A DNA stretch of 64,000 bases from Suilimivivens sp045586385 (GTDB lineage Bacteria; Bacillota; Clostridia; Lachnospirales; Lachnospiraceae), in contig JAZNAE010000033.1 in NCBI GenBank assembly GCA_045586385.1, positions 1 through 64,000 on the forward strand, read 5' to 3'. Both the position numbers and the translations under genes were made by a program. Positions 24,692 to 34,085 of the stretch are shown piece after piece; positions within the stretch are counted from its first letter, which is position 1; each line of letters opens with the position of its first letter. The notes under the pieces were generated by a model. The model worked only from the letters and a program-made list of their open reading frames with translations. It was not told the DNA's origin and ran no database searches.

Positions 24692-24740
24692 TATAATGAG
24701 CCTTGCGGAGACTTTTGTGCAACAAAAGTTCTTCGCAAGG
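24692..24740 (+). promoter_or_regulatory. TATAAT box followed directly by a long hairpin
   Basis: TATAAT is at 24692-24697 with no good -35. Immediately after it, CCTTGCGGAGACTTTTGT and ACAAAAGTTCTTCGCAAGG (24701-24740) form an imperfect 18-bp stem without a T run on the plus strand. It may be a stabilising 5' structure for the glycosyltransferase mRNA, or a weak terminator of the preceding gene. Confidence 0.45.
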
Positions 24741-24784
24741 GAAAGAATCTTCAAATGATATGCAATGGGCGGAGGATGTGCATA

Positions 24785-25801
24785 GTGATAACCATCAGTT
24801 TGTGTATGATAGTAAAGGATGAAGAGAAGGTATTGGAAAGATGCTTGGATAGCGTAAAGGACCTTGTAGATGAGATTGTGATTGTAGATACGGGTTCTAC
24901 GGATGCGACAAAGCAGATTGCCGCATCTTATACAGATAAAGTGTATGACTTTGAATGGATTCATGATTTTTCTGCAGCAAGAAATTTTGCTTTTTCCAAG
25001 GCAACTTGCGATTACATTTATTCTGCAGATGCGGATGAAGTGATTAATGCAGAGAACAGGGAAAAATTTAAAATATTGAAGGAAACATTGCTTCCGGAAG
25101 TAGAGATTGTCCAGATGTATTATGGGAATCAATTATCTTTCGGAACCATATATAATTATGATAGGGAACTTAGGCCGAAACTTTTTAAAAGAATCCGTAC
25201 TTTTGAATGGATAGAACCCATTCATGAAACCGTGCGTCTTCAGCCTGTAGTTTATGACAGTGACGTTGAAATTACGCATTTGCCGCAGGAAAGCCATACG
25301 GGCAGAGACTTGCAGGCGTTTAAAAGACAGATTGCAAAAGCAGGGAAACTGTCCGAAAGACTTTCCAACTTATACGCAAAAGAACTCTTTGTTTCAGGAA
25401 GTGACAAGGACTTTTTGGAGGCAGAGGAGTATTTCACCCAAATGGCAGATAATCCGCAAACGACAATGGAACAGTTGAAGGAAGCCTTATGTGTAGTGGT
25501 AAAGGCGGCTGCCGTAAGAGAAGATTACCTGAAATTTTATCGCTATGCATTAAAGGATATCGCCAGTGAGGGAGTTAGTGAAATTTGTCACGAACTGGGA
25601 GAATATTATTTTAGGTTAGGTGAGTACGAGGAAGCAGCGGTGTGGTTTTTCAATGCAGTATATGAAGCACACAGTATTTTAAATATTCATTGCTCCGGAG
25701 ATAAGCCACTCTACAGATTGGCACAGTGCTATGAAGAAATGGGACAGAAAGAGACCGCGGCAGAATATAAAGAACTTGCTAAGAACTGGACAGCAGAATA
25801 A
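24785..25801 (+). CDS. Glycosyltransferase family 2 with C-terminal TPR-like region
   Basis: A 338-residue GT-A enzyme. TISLCMIVKDEEKVLERCLD and IVIVDTGSTDATKQIA bind the nucleotide sugar, and YIYSADADEVI gives the DxD metal motif near residue 88. The C-terminal half (from about 190) is helical with TPR-like pairs (LGEYYFRLGEYEEAAVWFF). I start at GTG 24785 because GGAGG (24771-24775) lies 9 bases upstream; the ATG at 24776 is too close to it, though the frame is open from 24755. Substrates are unknown; a role in cell-surface glycan or protein glycosylation is inferred. Confidence 0.85.
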   Translation: MITISLCMIVKDEEKVLERCLDSVKDLVDEIVIVDTGSTDATKQIAASYTDKVYDFEWIHDFSAARNFAFSKATCDYIYSADADEVINAENREKFKILKETLLPEVEIVQMYYGNQLSFGTIYNYDRELRPKLFKRIRTFEWIEPIHETVRLQPVVYDSDVEITHLPQESHTGRDLQAFKRQIAKAGKLSERLSNLYAKELFVSGSDKDFLEAEEYFTQMADNPQTTMEQLKEALCVVVKAAAVREDYLKFYRYALKDIASEGVSEICHELGEYYFRLGEYEEAAVWFFNAVYEAHSILNIHCSGDKPLYRLAQCYEEMGQKETAAEYKELAKNWTAE

Positions 25802-25887
25802 AGGCATATGCTGAAAATACTTGCAGGAGAGCGATGCCCGTGATAGGATAAAAAAGTATTGTTTATCATAGACAGGAAGGAAAAAAC

Positions 25888-26946
25888 ATGAGCTGGGAAA
25901 ACAACGTCAGAAAAGTGGAGCCTTATGTTGCGGGTGAGCAACCTAAGAAAGCCAATGTAATTAAGTTAAATACAAATGAGTGTCCCTATCCGCCGGCGCC
26001 GGGGGTAAGGAAACTGGCAGAGGAAATGGATTACGATAAACTGCGGTTATATCCGGATACAGATAGTACTATGCTGGTAAGGGAACTGGCAGAATATTAT
26101 CATGTGAAGCCGGAACAGGTATTTGTGGGAGTGGGTTCCGACGATGTGCTTGCAACAGCATTTGTCACATTTTTTGACTCCGGGAAACCGATTCTTTTTC
26201 CGGATATTACCTATTCTTTTTATGATGTGTGGGCAGAATTATATCGGATTCCCTATAAGATGTGCCCCTTAAAAGAAGATTGGCATATAGATGTGGAAGA
26301 CTACAAGCAGCCTAACGGGGGTGTGATCTTGGCAAATCCCAATGCACCTACCGGTTTGATGGAAGATTTAAGTACTGTGGAAGAGATATTACAGGCAAAT
26401 CGTGATGTGGTAGTCATCGTAGACGAGGCATATGTGGATTTCGGCGGCGTTAGTGCACTGCCGTTACTTGAGAAGTATGATAATCTGCTGGTGGTACAGA
26501 CCTTTTCAAAATCAAGAGCCATGGCAGGTCTTCGTATCGGTTTCTGTATCGGTAGCGAAAAGATGATAAAGTATTTAAATGATGTGAAGTTTTCCATCAA
26601 TTCCTATACCATGAATATGACGTCGCAGATACTTGGCGTGGAGGCAGTACGTGATGAGGCATATTTTAAGGGAACCACACAGAAAATTATAAATACCCGT
26701 GAAAGAGTAAAAAAGGAATTGAGTGAGTTGGGATTTACCTTTCCGGATTCCAAGACCAATTTTGTCTTCGCATCCCATAAGAGTGTGCCGGCAAAAGATA
26801 TTTTTGAAGCACTTCGCATGCAGGATATTTATGTGCGCTTTTGGAATAAAGAGAGAATCAATAATTGCTTGCGTATCACTATCGGTACGGATGAACAGAT
26901 GGATACGATGCTTTGTTTCTTAAAAGAGTTTTTAAAAGATAAATAA
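25888..26946 (+). CDS. hisC: Histidinol-phosphate aminotransferase
   Basis: This 352-residue PLP enzyme transfers the amino group from glutamate to imidazole acetol phosphate in histidine synthesis. Landmarks are IKLNTNECPYPP near the N-terminus, LANPNAPTG near 152, VDEAYVDFGG, and TFSKSRAMAGLRIG with the PLP-binding Lys near 208. The length is normal for the family. Some relatives act on other amino acids, and no other his genes lie in the window, so the specificity is probable rather than proven. It is followed after 14 bp by a DUF368 gene and probably heads that operon. Confidence 0.86.
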   Translation: MSWENNVRKVEPYVAGEQPKKANVIKLNTNECPYPPAPGVRKLAEEMDYDKLRLYPDTDSTMLVRELAEYYHVKPEQVFVGVGSDDVLATAFVTFFDSGKPILFPDITYSFYDVWAELYRIPYKMCPLKEDWHIDVEDYKQPNGGVILANPNAPTGLMEDLSTVEEILQANRDVVVIVDEAYVDFGGVSALPLLEKYDNLLVVQTFSKSRAMAGLRIGFCIGSEKMIKYLNDVKFSINSYTMNMTSQILGVEAVRDEAYFKGTTQKIINTRERVKKELSELGFTFPDSKTNFVFASHKSVPAKDIFEALRMQDIYVRFWNKERINNCLRITIGTDEQMDTMLCFLKEFLKDK

Positions 26947-26960
26947 GAAAGGGAAATAAG

Positions 26961-27806
26961 ATGATTAAGAATATTTTAAAAGGTATGGTGATCGGTGTTG
27001 CTAATATTATACCGGGGGTCAGCGGAGGAACCATGGCTGTTTCCATGGGAATTTATGATAAATTAATTCACTGTCTGACACACTTGTTTAAAGAGTTGAA
27101 AGAAAACCTGAAATTTTTAATCCCGATTTTTATCGGTGCAGGAATTGCACTGGTGGGACTTACTTTCATTATTGAACCTGCATTTGAATACTTCCCCCTT
27201 CAGACCAGTTGCCTGTTTATCGGACTGATTGTTGGCGGACTTCCGGCTATTAGCCAAAAGGTAAAAGGCAAAGGTATGAAGATGAGTTATGTGATAGCCT
27301 TTGTTATTTTCTTTGCGATTGTCGTAGGGATGGCTCTTATGGGAGATGAGGAAGGAAAAACAGCAGACTTATCCCTTAGTTTATGGTCAGTAATTAAGTT
27401 GTTCGGTGTTGGCGTGATTGCAGCAGCCACTATGATTATTCCCGGGGTTAGCGGTTCCATGATGTTATTGGTATTGGGATATTATAATCCTATTATCTCT
27501 GCTATTAAGGATTTTATCACAGCCCTTGTCTCTTTTGATGTACAGGGAATCTTGCAGGGATGCGGTGTTCTTGTGCCTGCAGGACTTGGTATGGTGTTTG
27601 GTATTTTTGCGATTGCAAAAATCATAGAAATAATCTTTGCAAAATTTCCTGTTCAGGCATATTGGGCAATTATCGGTCTGATTGTGGCATCACCCATTGC
27701 GGTTCTCCTTTCCGTTGAGATTGTAAGCGTTGGGGTTGTAAGTGTTTTGGTAAGTATCGTTACTTTTGTAATCGGATTTATCATTGCGATGAAATTAGGT
27801 GAATAA
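26961..27806 (+). CDS. DUF368/PopT-family membrane protein (undecaprenyl-phosphate translocase type)
   Basis: This 281-residue polytopic protein has the DUF368 signature twice: NIIPGVSGGTMAV near 16 and MIIPGVSGSMMLLVLG near 159, each entering a membrane re-entrant region. DUF368 proteins (PopT) have been reported to recycle undecaprenyl phosphate, the lipid carrier for wall synthesis, across the membrane. The assignment here rests on motif likeness. It lies between hisC and a methyltransferase in a close-packed operon. Confidence 0.85.
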   Translation: MIKNILKGMVIGVANIIPGVSGGTMAVSMGIYDKLIHCLTHLFKELKENLKFLIPIFIGAGIALVGLTFIIEPAFEYFPLQTSCLFIGLIVGGLPAISQKVKGKGMKMSYVIAFVIFFAIVVGMALMGDEEGKTADLSLSLWSVIKLFGVGVIAAATMIIPGVSGSMMLLVLGYYNPIISAIKDFITALVSFDVQGILQGCGVLVPAGLGMVFGIFAIAKIIEIIFAKFPVQAYWAIIGLIVASPIAVLLSVEIVSVGVVSVLVSIVTFVIGFIIAMKLGE

Positions 27807-27807
27807 T

Positions 27808-28635
27808 TTGGAAGCATATACAGATTTTGCAAGTGTTTATGACACGTTTATGGATGAAACTCCCTATGAAGAATGGGCAGATTTCATAGTAGAGCAGATA
27901 GAGAAGTACGGTGTATCCAAGCCTTGCAAGGCAGATAAGGAAAAAGAAGCAGAAGCGGATACGGAAGAAATTCTTTTATCTGAGAAGAACCTGGTACTTG
28001 ATTTGGGTTGCGGTACAGGAAAATTCACAGAACTTTTAAGCCAAAAGGGTTATGATATGATTGGCGTAGATATGTCACAGGAAATGCTGAACATTGCTTT
28101 TCAAAAGAGGCAGCTTTCCGGCAGTGGGATTTTGTATCTTTGTCAGGATATGAGAGAACTGGATTTGTACAGTACCGTGGGGACGGTGGTGAGCGTTTGC
28201 GACTCGGTTAACTACCTTTTGGAAGATGATGATATCGTAGAAACCTTCCGATTAGTTAATAATTATTTATATCCCGGTGGTATTTTCATTTTCGATTTTA
28301 ATACGTTATATAAATATGAACAGGTAATCGGGGATGCAACCATTGCAGAAAACCGTGAGGATTGTAGTTTTATCTGGGACAATTATTATCATGAAGAAGA
28401 ACATATCAATGAATATGATCTTACCATTTTTGTAAAAGAGGAGAGGGAACTGTTTAGAAAGTTTACGGAAACCCACTATCAGAGAGGTTATACCATTAAA
28501 GAAATGGAAGGATTTGTAAAGGCAGCAGGAATGGAATTAATTCTGACAATAGACGCCGATACACATAAAAAACCGTCCAAAACCAGTGAGAGAATATACA
28601 TAATTGCCCGGGAAAAGGGTAAGGATAAAGGATAA
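27808..28635 (+). CDS. Class I SAM-dependent methyltransferase
   Basis: A methyltransferase of about 275 residues. After the N-terminal EAYTDFASVYDTFMDETPYE come a charged insertion, motif I LVLDLGCGTGKFTE near 70, VDMSQEMLNIA, and VVSVCDSVNYLLEDDD. The start is uncertain: TTG 27808 has AGGTG 7 bases upstream and gives the N-terminus usual in this group; a GTG at 27799 would overlap the DUF368 stop. Substrate unknown. Part of the hisC-DUF368-hslO-nadE run. Confidence 0.82.
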   Translation: MEAYTDFASVYDTFMDETPYEEWADFIVEQIEKYGVSKPCKADKEKEAEADTEEILLSEKNLVLDLGCGTGKFTELLSQKGYDMIGVDMSQEMLNIAFQKRQLSGSGILYLCQDMRELDLYSTVGTVVSVCDSVNYLLEDDDIVETFRLVNNYLYPGGIFIFDFNTLYKYEQVIGDATIAENREDCSFIWDNYYHEEEHINEYDLTIFVKEERELFRKFTETHYQRGYTIKEMEGFVKAAGMELILTIDADTHKKPSKTSERIYIIAREKGKDKG

Positions 28636-28648
28636 GAGCGAGGAACTT

Positions 28649-29530
28649 ATGTCAGATTATATTGTAAGAGCAACAGCGGCAAATGCACAAATCCGTGCCT
28701 TTGCCGTATATAGTAAAGAGATAGTGGAAAGCGCGAGAGCAGCACATAACTTAAGCCCTGTGGCGACTGCTACGCTTGGAAGATTGATGAGCGGCGGTGT
28801 TATGATGGGGGCAATGCTAAAGGGGGAAAAGGACTTACTTACTTTGCAGATTAACTGTGACGGCCCTATAGGTGGCATTACGGTTACAGCTGATGCTAAG
28901 GGAAATGTAAAGGGATATGCGAATGAACCGCAGGTGATGTTACCGCCCAGTAGCGCAGGGAAACTGGATGTTGGAGGAGCGGTAGGACGAGGTATGCTCC
29001 GGGTGATTAAAGATATGGGACTCAAAGAGCCTTATGTGGGACAAACTGATATCCAGACCGGAGAAATAGCAGAAGATTTGACTTACTATTTTGCATCTTC
29101 CGAACAGGTACCGTCCTGCGTAGGCCTTGGTGTACTTATGGAAAAGGATAATACCGTAAAGCAGGCAGGCGGATTTATTATTCAGCTGATGCCTTTTGCG
29201 GAGGATGAAGTCATAGAAAAACTGGAAAAGAACCTAGCGGCTTTTTCTTCGGTAACAACTGTTTTAAATGAAGGAAAAACACCTGAGGAAATGTTAGAAT
29301 TTTTACTTGGCGATTTGGGGCTTGAAATTACCGATACCATGCCTGCACAGTTTTATTGTAACTGTGATAAAAAACGCGTGGAGAAGGCTTTAATCAGTAT
29401 CGGAAAGAAAGATATGCAGGAAATGATAGAGGATGGGGAAGATATTGAAGTGAACTGTCATTTTTGTAATACGGCTTATCGTTTTACGACAGAAGAACTG
29501 AAAGGAATGTTAAAGCGTTGTACCAGATAA
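28649..29530 (+). CDS. hslO: Redox-regulated chaperone Hsp33
   Basis: A 293-residue Hsp33. The N-terminal substrate-binding domain (IVRATAANAQIRAFAV, then GGVMMGAMLKGEKDLLTLQI) is followed by the C-terminal zinc switch with CNC and CHFC about 30 residues apart (near 240-275). Hsp33 loses zinc and becomes an active holdase under oxidative stress. I chose ATG 28649, with GAGGAAC upstream; the longer frame overlaps the methyltransferase end by 32 bp. It sits 20 bp before nadE in the same transcript. Confidence 0.94.
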   Translation: MSDYIVRATAANAQIRAFAVYSKEIVESARAAHNLSPVATATLGRLMSGGVMMGAMLKGEKDLLTLQINCDGPIGGITVTADAKGNVKGYANEPQVMLPPSSAGKLDVGGAVGRGMLRVIKDMGLKEPYVGQTDIQTGEIAEDLTYYFASSEQVPSCVGLGVLMEKDNTVKQAGGFIIQLMPFAEDEVIEKLEKNLAAFSSVTTVLNEGKTPEEMLEFLLGDLGLEITDTMPAQFYCNCDKKRVEKALISIGKKDMQEMIEDGEDIEVNCHFCNTAYRFTTEELKGMLKRCTR

Positions 29531-29550
29531 AAGAAAGGTGAGAACGGAAT

Positions 29551-31464
29551 ATGAAGCATGGTTTTGTGAAAGTTGCTGCAGTAACACCGGATGTGAAGGT
29601 GGCAGATACTCTTTATAATACAGAGCAGATATGTAACGACATTGCCAAAGCATATGAAAAAGGTGCCAAAATAATTGTTTTTCCGGAGCTTTCCGTTAGT
29701 GGCTATACTTGCGGGGATTTGTTTATGCAGGATAAGTTGCTTTCTTCTTGTAAAGCACAGCTTTTGAAGATAGCAGATTTTACGGCAGGAATGGACTCCC
29801 TTGTCTTTGTAGGACTTCCACTTGAGAGAGAAGGGAAACTTTATAATGTAGCAGCAGCAGTGCAGGATGGTGAAATACTTGCGTTTATTCCGAAATCTTA
29901 CATTCCGTCTTACGGAGAATTTTATGAAACAAGATACTTTCACCCGGGGAACAAAGACGCAGTTTCGTTACTTATTGACGGAGAAGCCGTTCCCTTTGGA
30001 ACCAATATTTTGTTGGAAGCGGAAGGTATCGACGGCCTTTTGGTAGGGTGCGAGATCTGTGAGGATTTATGGGCACCCATATCTCCCGGTATGTCCCATG
30101 CATTAGCAGGAGCGACCGTATTGGTCAATCTATCGGCATCAGATGAGGTGGTAGGAAAAGATACTTATCGGGAAATGTTGGTAAAGTCTGCCAGTGCAAA
30201 AGCTACGGCTGCTTACATCTATGCAGGTGCAGGCATCGGAGAATCGACCCAGGATCTTGTGTTTGGCGGTCATAATATGATTGCTGAAAATGGTACTGTT
30301 TTAGCATCTGCAAAGAGATTTGAAAATCAGATTCTTTACGAAGATATCGATATAGAAAGACTGCGCGCAGAACGCAGAAAAATGAATACATTTGTGCCGG
30401 ATGAAGATACCAATTATCTTGTGATTCCTTTTTCGTTGAAACTTTGTGAAACAAAACTGGACAGAGAAATTTCAAAAATGCCTTTTGTGCCGGACGATGC
30501 GAAGGAATGTGCAAAGAGGTGTGACGAAATTTTATCGATTCAGGCTTACGGACTGAGAAAACGGTATGCACATACCGGTTGTAAGAAGGCTGTAATTGGT
30601 GTTTCGGGAGGACTTGATTCTACGTTGGCACTTTTGGTAACAGCAAAAGCATTTGATATGTTAAATCTTCCGAGAAATAATATTCTGGCAGTTACCATGC
30701 CTTGCTTCGGAACCACAGACAGAACTTATGACAATGCCTGTAAGCTGGCAAAGGTATTGGGTGCCGAACTGGAAGAGGTTGATATCAAAGAATCCGTAAC
30801 TACGCATTTTAAGGATATTGGGCATGATATGAGTAACCATGATGTAACTTATGAAAACGCACAGGCCCGCGAGAGAACCCAGGTGCTTATGGATATCGCC
30901 AATCGTGAAAATGCTATGGTAATCGGAACCGGAGATATGTCCGAGCTTGCTCTTGGCTGGGCAACTTACAACGGCGATCATATGTCGATGTATGGTGTCA
31001 ACGCAGGGGTACCCAAAACCCTGGTAAGACATTTGGTGGCATATTATGCTGAAACTTGTGGTGAGAAGGAACTTTCCGAGGTACTGCTTGACGTGCTTGC
31101 AACACCTGTAAGTCCTGAACTCTTGCCGCCCGTAGACGGTGTGATTTCCCAAAAGACCGAAGATTTGGTAGGTCCTTATGAGTTGCATGATTTCTTTATG
31201 TATTATGTATTGCGATTCGGTTTTGCACCCGATAAGATATATAGACTTGCAAAAATTGCCTTTGCAGGACAGTATGAGGAACAAGAAATTAAAAAGTGGC
31301 TTCAAATTTTTTACAGAAGATTTTTCAGTCAACAGTTTAAACGTTCCTGCTTGCCGGACGGACCGAAGGTAGGTAGTGTAGGGGTATCTCCCCGTGGTGA
31401 TTTGCGGATGCCCTCCGATGCCTGCGCAACTATCTGGCTAAAGCAAGCCGAATCCCTCACCTGA
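29551..31464 (+). CDS. nadE: Glutamine-dependent NAD(+) synthetase
   Basis: This 637-residue enzyme amidates deamido-NAD to NAD with glutamine as nitrogen source. The N-terminal nitrilase-type glutaminase carries VFPELSVSGYTCGD (Glu), IPKSYIPSYGEFYE (Lys) and CEICEDLW (Cys). The C-terminal synthetase has the ATP loop GVSGGLDSTLAL near 350 and GDMSELALGWATYNGDH. Length and domain order fit the two-domain form. The final codons fall inside a 531-bp inverted repeat that fills the following gap. It ends the hisC-to-nadE operon. Confidence 0.95.
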   Translation: MKHGFVKVAAVTPDVKVADTLYNTEQICNDIAKAYEKGAKIIVFPELSVSGYTCGDLFMQDKLLSSCKAQLLKIADFTAGMDSLVFVGLPLEREGKLYNVAAAVQDGEILAFIPKSYIPSYGEFYETRYFHPGNKDAVSLLIDGEAVPFGTNILLEAEGIDGLLVGCEICEDLWAPISPGMSHALAGATVLVNLSASDEVVGKDTYREMLVKSASAKATAAYIYAGAGIGESTQDLVFGGHNMIAENGTVLASAKRFENQILYEDIDIERLRAERRKMNTFVPDEDTNYLVIPFSLKLCETKLDREISKMPFVPDDAKECAKRCDEILSIQAYGLRKRYAHTGCKKAVIGVSGGLDSTLALLVTAKAFDMLNLPRNNILAVTMPCFGTTDRTYDNACKLAKVLGAELEEVDIKESVTTHFKDIGHDMSNHDVTYENAQARERTQVLMDIANRENAMVIGTGDMSELALGWATYNGDHMSMYGVNAGVPKTLVRHLVAYYAETCGEKELSEVLLDVLATPVSPELLPPVDGVISQKTEDLVGPYELHDFFMYYVLRFGFAPDKIYRLAKIAFAGQYEEQEIKKWLQIFYRRFFSQQFKRSCLPDGPKVGSVGVSPRGDLRMPSDACATIWLKQAESLT

Positions 31465-31985
31465 TTTATATTCAAAACGATTTTGTCAGGTTTTAATCGT
31501 GTAAACGTGTTAATCGCAATTCAAATATATTTCGTGAAAAAGTTTTTTAGAGCCTTTCGAATGATTTTTTAGAACTGCCTTTTTTACAAATGCTGTTGTC
31601 TTTTGCAAATGTTCGAAAAGCCGCCGTTGCAACTTATGCTTAAAGCCTATAAAACTTTTAAGAAAAATATAATTAGCGTGCTTTAAAGATGTCATAAATA
31701 GCTCATTCCAAAACTCGCTGTCGCTCAGACATGTTGGAATGAGCTATACATTTTTTAAAGCACGCTAATTTATTTTTTACAAAAGTTTTAAAAGGCTTTT
31801 AGGCATAAGTTGTAACTGTGCGGCTTAAGTTGTTGCGAAAGACAACTAATAGGCATGTAAAAAAGGCAGGTTCAAAAAATCCCGAAAGGCGATATCAACT
31901 TTTCGCGAAATATATATGAACTGTGATGAACACATTTCAAAATTAAAAACCTGACAAGATTGTTTTGATTATGATTCAGGTGAGG
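31455..31985. repeat. 531-bp imperfect inverted repeat filling a convergent gap
   Basis: The two arms of about 250 bases mirror each other from CCTCACCTGA (31455-31464, the end of nadE) to TCAGGTGAGG (31976-31985, the end of the minus-strand gene). Good pairing blocks are the TGTCAGGTTTT segments, AATTAGCGTGCTTTAAA (31671-31687) with its complement at 31754-31770, and ATAGCTCATTCCAA (31698-31711) with TTGGAATGAGCTAT (31734-31747), around a loop near 31712-31733. Identity between the arms is high but broken by indels. No gene is supported inside. It may be a giant terminator hairpin, a MITE-like element or a structured RNA. Confidence 0.8.
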
Positions 31986-32466
31986 CAGTGGGGCTTGCCG
32001 AAGGTGAGGCTGAGGGTGAGGCAGTAGGGAGCGCTGCTTTATTTAGGGAAGTTTCAATGGCATCAAATAGTACCATCGAGGTATATTTATTGTCATCGGA
32101 ATAAGTAATGTTCTGAAGAGACTGGCTTTCGCAAATCTGATTGGCAAGATCTTCAAATGCAGGCTCAATCAGCGGATACATGGTAGTTACAGCTTCATCT
32201 AAATTTACAATACGGATATCATTAATATTATTTTCATCTACGGTAACCTCTACATCCACCACATTGTCATTTATAATCAGCGATGTGGTATAGATACCGG
32301 GAACATAAGTGGCAGAAGGAGTTTCAAGGGAAACTTCTTCTTTTTTGTCCTTAGGAATAAACATAATAATCAGCATGATAATAAACAGGATGCCGAAAAG
32401 GACAAAAATCCCGGTATATATTAATTCTTTCAAATGAAGTACAACAATTTTTGTTTTGGAACTCAT
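31969..32466 (-). CDS. Membrane-anchored protein with FMN-binding-like domain
   Basis: A 165-residue minus-strand product. One membrane segment (about 15-37) follows a short basic N-terminus. The outer domain shows VPGIYTTSLIINDNVVDVEV, then TVDENNINDIRIVNLDEAVT, a pattern close to FMN-binding (PF04205-like) domains, although the flavinylated Thr context is not clear. The tail is Ser/Ala/Pro-rich (ASPSASP). The last codons lie in the 531-bp inverted repeat, so the C-terminus may be set by that element. Function unknown. Confidence 0.72.
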   Translation of the reverse strand: MSSKTKIVVLHLKELIYTGIFVLFGILFIIMLIIMFIPKDKKEEVSLETPSATYVPGIYTTSLIINDNVVDVEVTVDENNINDIRIVNLDEAVTTMYPLIEPAFEDLANQICESQSLQNITYSDDNKYTSMVLFDAIETSLNKAALPTASPSASPSASPTASPES

Positions 32467-32513
32467 ATCTTATCACCGCTTTTTTTCTTTTTATAATCAT
32501 ATTATGGTGCGGG

Positions 32514-32543
32514 TTGTTTTATACCAAAAACTTGTGTTATACT
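32514..32543 (+). promoter_or_regulatory. Probable dapF promoter
   Basis: TTGTTT (32514-32519) and TATACT (32538-32543) are 18 bp apart, about 50 bp before the dapF start. It lies in the space divergent from the FMN-binding-like gene. Confidence 0.5.
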
Positions 32544-32595
32544 TCCTTATGATCATTTGATTCGAGATTTGTCTAAAAGAGGAGGAATAGATATT

Positions 32596-33441
32596 ATGAA
32601 ATTTACAAAAATGCAGGGATGCGGGAATGATTATGTATATGTAGACGGTGGAAAAGAAGTAATAGCACAGGAAAAGAAACCGGAACTGGTAAGAAGATTA
32701 AGTGACAGACATTTCGGTATCGGCGGGGATGGCGTAATTTTTATTAATCCGTCCAAGGAAGCAGATTTTGAAATGGAAATGTATAATATGGACGGAACAC
32801 GTTCTGAAATGTGTGGAAACGGTATCCGTTGTGTGGCTAAATTCGTTTATGATAAAGGACTCACGGATAAAACTACAGTCAGCATTATCAGTGGTGGAAG
32901 TGTGAAGTATCTCGACTTAAATATAGAGAACGGAAAGGTGTCGACTATAAAGGTCAATATGGGTGCGCCTATATTAAAGGCTGCTGACATTCCTGTTATA
33001 GCAGGAAATCCGGATGGACAAGTAATTAATGAAGCAATTGAAGTTTTGGGCAAAGAATACAAAATGACATGTGTGTCAATGGGAAACCCCCATGCCGTTG
33101 TATTTATGGAGGATGTGACGAATCTTGATATTGAGAAGATAGGCCCGTTTTTTGAAAATCATGAGAGATTTCCGAAAAGAACCAACACGGAATTCGTAAA
33201 AGTAATAGACAGAAAGAATGTAGAGATGCGTGTGTGGGAGCGCGGAACAGGTGAAACGCTGGCTTGCGGAACAGGAACCTGTGCAACGGTAGTGGCCTGT
33301 GTATTAAACGGTTTGACGGAAGATGAGGTTACGGTAAAGCTTTTGGGCGGAACCTTAAAGATAAAATGGGACAGAGAAGAAAATCTTGTTTATATGACAG
33401 GACCGGCGGTGACTGTCTTTGAAGGTGAAGTGGAAATTTAA
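32596..33441 (+). CDS. dapF: Diaminopimelate epimerase
   Basis: This 281-residue enzyme converts LL- to meso-diaminopimelate, the peptidoglycan cross-linker and lysine precursor. Both active-site cysteines are visible, in SEMCGNGIRC near 73 and LACGTGTCAT near 220, as are MQGCGNDYVYVDG and RHFGIGGDGV. The start is ATG 32596 with GGAGGA at 32581; the frame is open from 32557 without a ribosome site. It stands alone between the divergent membrane-protein gene and the sigma-factor gene. Confidence 0.95.
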   Translation: MKFTKMQGCGNDYVYVDGGKEVIAQEKKPELVRRLSDRHFGIGGDGVIFINPSKEADFEMEMYNMDGTRSEMCGNGIRCVAKFVYDKGLTDKTTVSIISGGSVKYLDLNIENGKVSTIKVNMGAPILKAADIPVIAGNPDGQVINEAIEVLGKEYKMTCVSMGNPHAVVFMEDVTNLDIEKIGPFFENHERFPKRTNTEFVKVIDRKNVEMRVWERGTGETLACGTGTCATVVACVLNGLTEDEVTVKLLGGTLKIKWDREENLVYMTGPAVTVFEGEVEI

Positions 33442-33506
33442 AATTTGTTGATAAAAACCATAAAAAGAGTGAGAGAGAAACGTATCTGAATTAAGAGGAG
33501 GTAGCC

Positions 33507-34085
33507 GTGAACGAGCAGCAGTTTGAAAATGCCGTGGCGCGGATGGTACAGGGAGATAAAACCGGTCTTCGGGAGATATACGAAGCCTATATAGGATATA
33601 TCTATCGGATTGTCTATGATATTTTACAAAATAAAGAAAATGCGGAGGATGTTACAAGTGATTTCTTTATCAGACTTTGGGACAAGGCCGATCAGTTTAA
33701 ACCCGGAGGCGGACATAAAGGTTATCTTGCTACCATGGCAAGAAATATGGCAATTGATTTTATCAGGAAGTATAGAAAAGAAGAGTTGACAGCACTTTTG
33801 CATGATATCCAGGCAGGACCGGAAGAAGAAAAGAATACGGGTAAGTTTTACGGTGAAATCGCAAAAGATGAAGTGGAAGAGAGCGTTATTCAGGATATAT
33901 CTGTCAAAGAGATGCTTAAGATGCTAAAACCGGCAGAGCGCCAGATTATAAGTTTAAAGGTTTTGGGGGAACTGACCTTTAAGGAGATAGCGGAAATTAT
34001 GAAGATTCCCATGGGTACAGTGACGTGGAAGTACCAAAATGCCATAAAGAAATTAAGGAGGTGCGGATATGAGCAGGGATTTTGA
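33507..34085 (+). CDS. RNA polymerase sigma factor, ECF type
   Basis: A 192-residue sigma-70-family protein. Region 2 is YRIVYDILQNKENAEDVTSD, then FFIRLWDKADQF; region 4 is LKPAERQIISLKVLGELTFK, then EIAEIMKIPMGTVTWKYQNA. The start is GTG 33507 with GAGGAGG just upstream. Its end overlaps the next gene by 17 bp, and that gene encodes a single-pass membrane protein with the build of an anti-sigma factor. The regulon cannot be read from the sequence. Confidence 0.92.
   Translation: MNEQQFENAVARMVQGDKTGLREIYEAYIGYIYRIVYDILQNKENAEDVTSDFFIRLWDKADQFKPGGGHKGYLATMARNMAIDFIRKYRKEELTALLHDIQAGPEEEKNTGKFYGEIAKDEVEESVIQDISVKEMLKMLKPAERQIISLKVLGELTFKEIAEIMKIPMGTVTWKYQNAIKKLRRCGYEQGF

Noticed and set aside
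30661..31332. 223-residue open frame on the minus strand inside nadE
   Set aside because: It lies wholly within the well-supported NAD synthetase gene, has no recognisable domain and no ribosome site.
31510..31695. 61-residue open frame inside the 531-bp inverted repeat
   Set aside because: No ribosome site or known motif; the sequence is better explained by the inverted repeat itself.
31455..31985. Insertion sequence or group II intron
   Set aside because: No transposase or reverse-transcriptase frame, no intron-type boundary and no clear target duplication; kept only as an inverted repeat.
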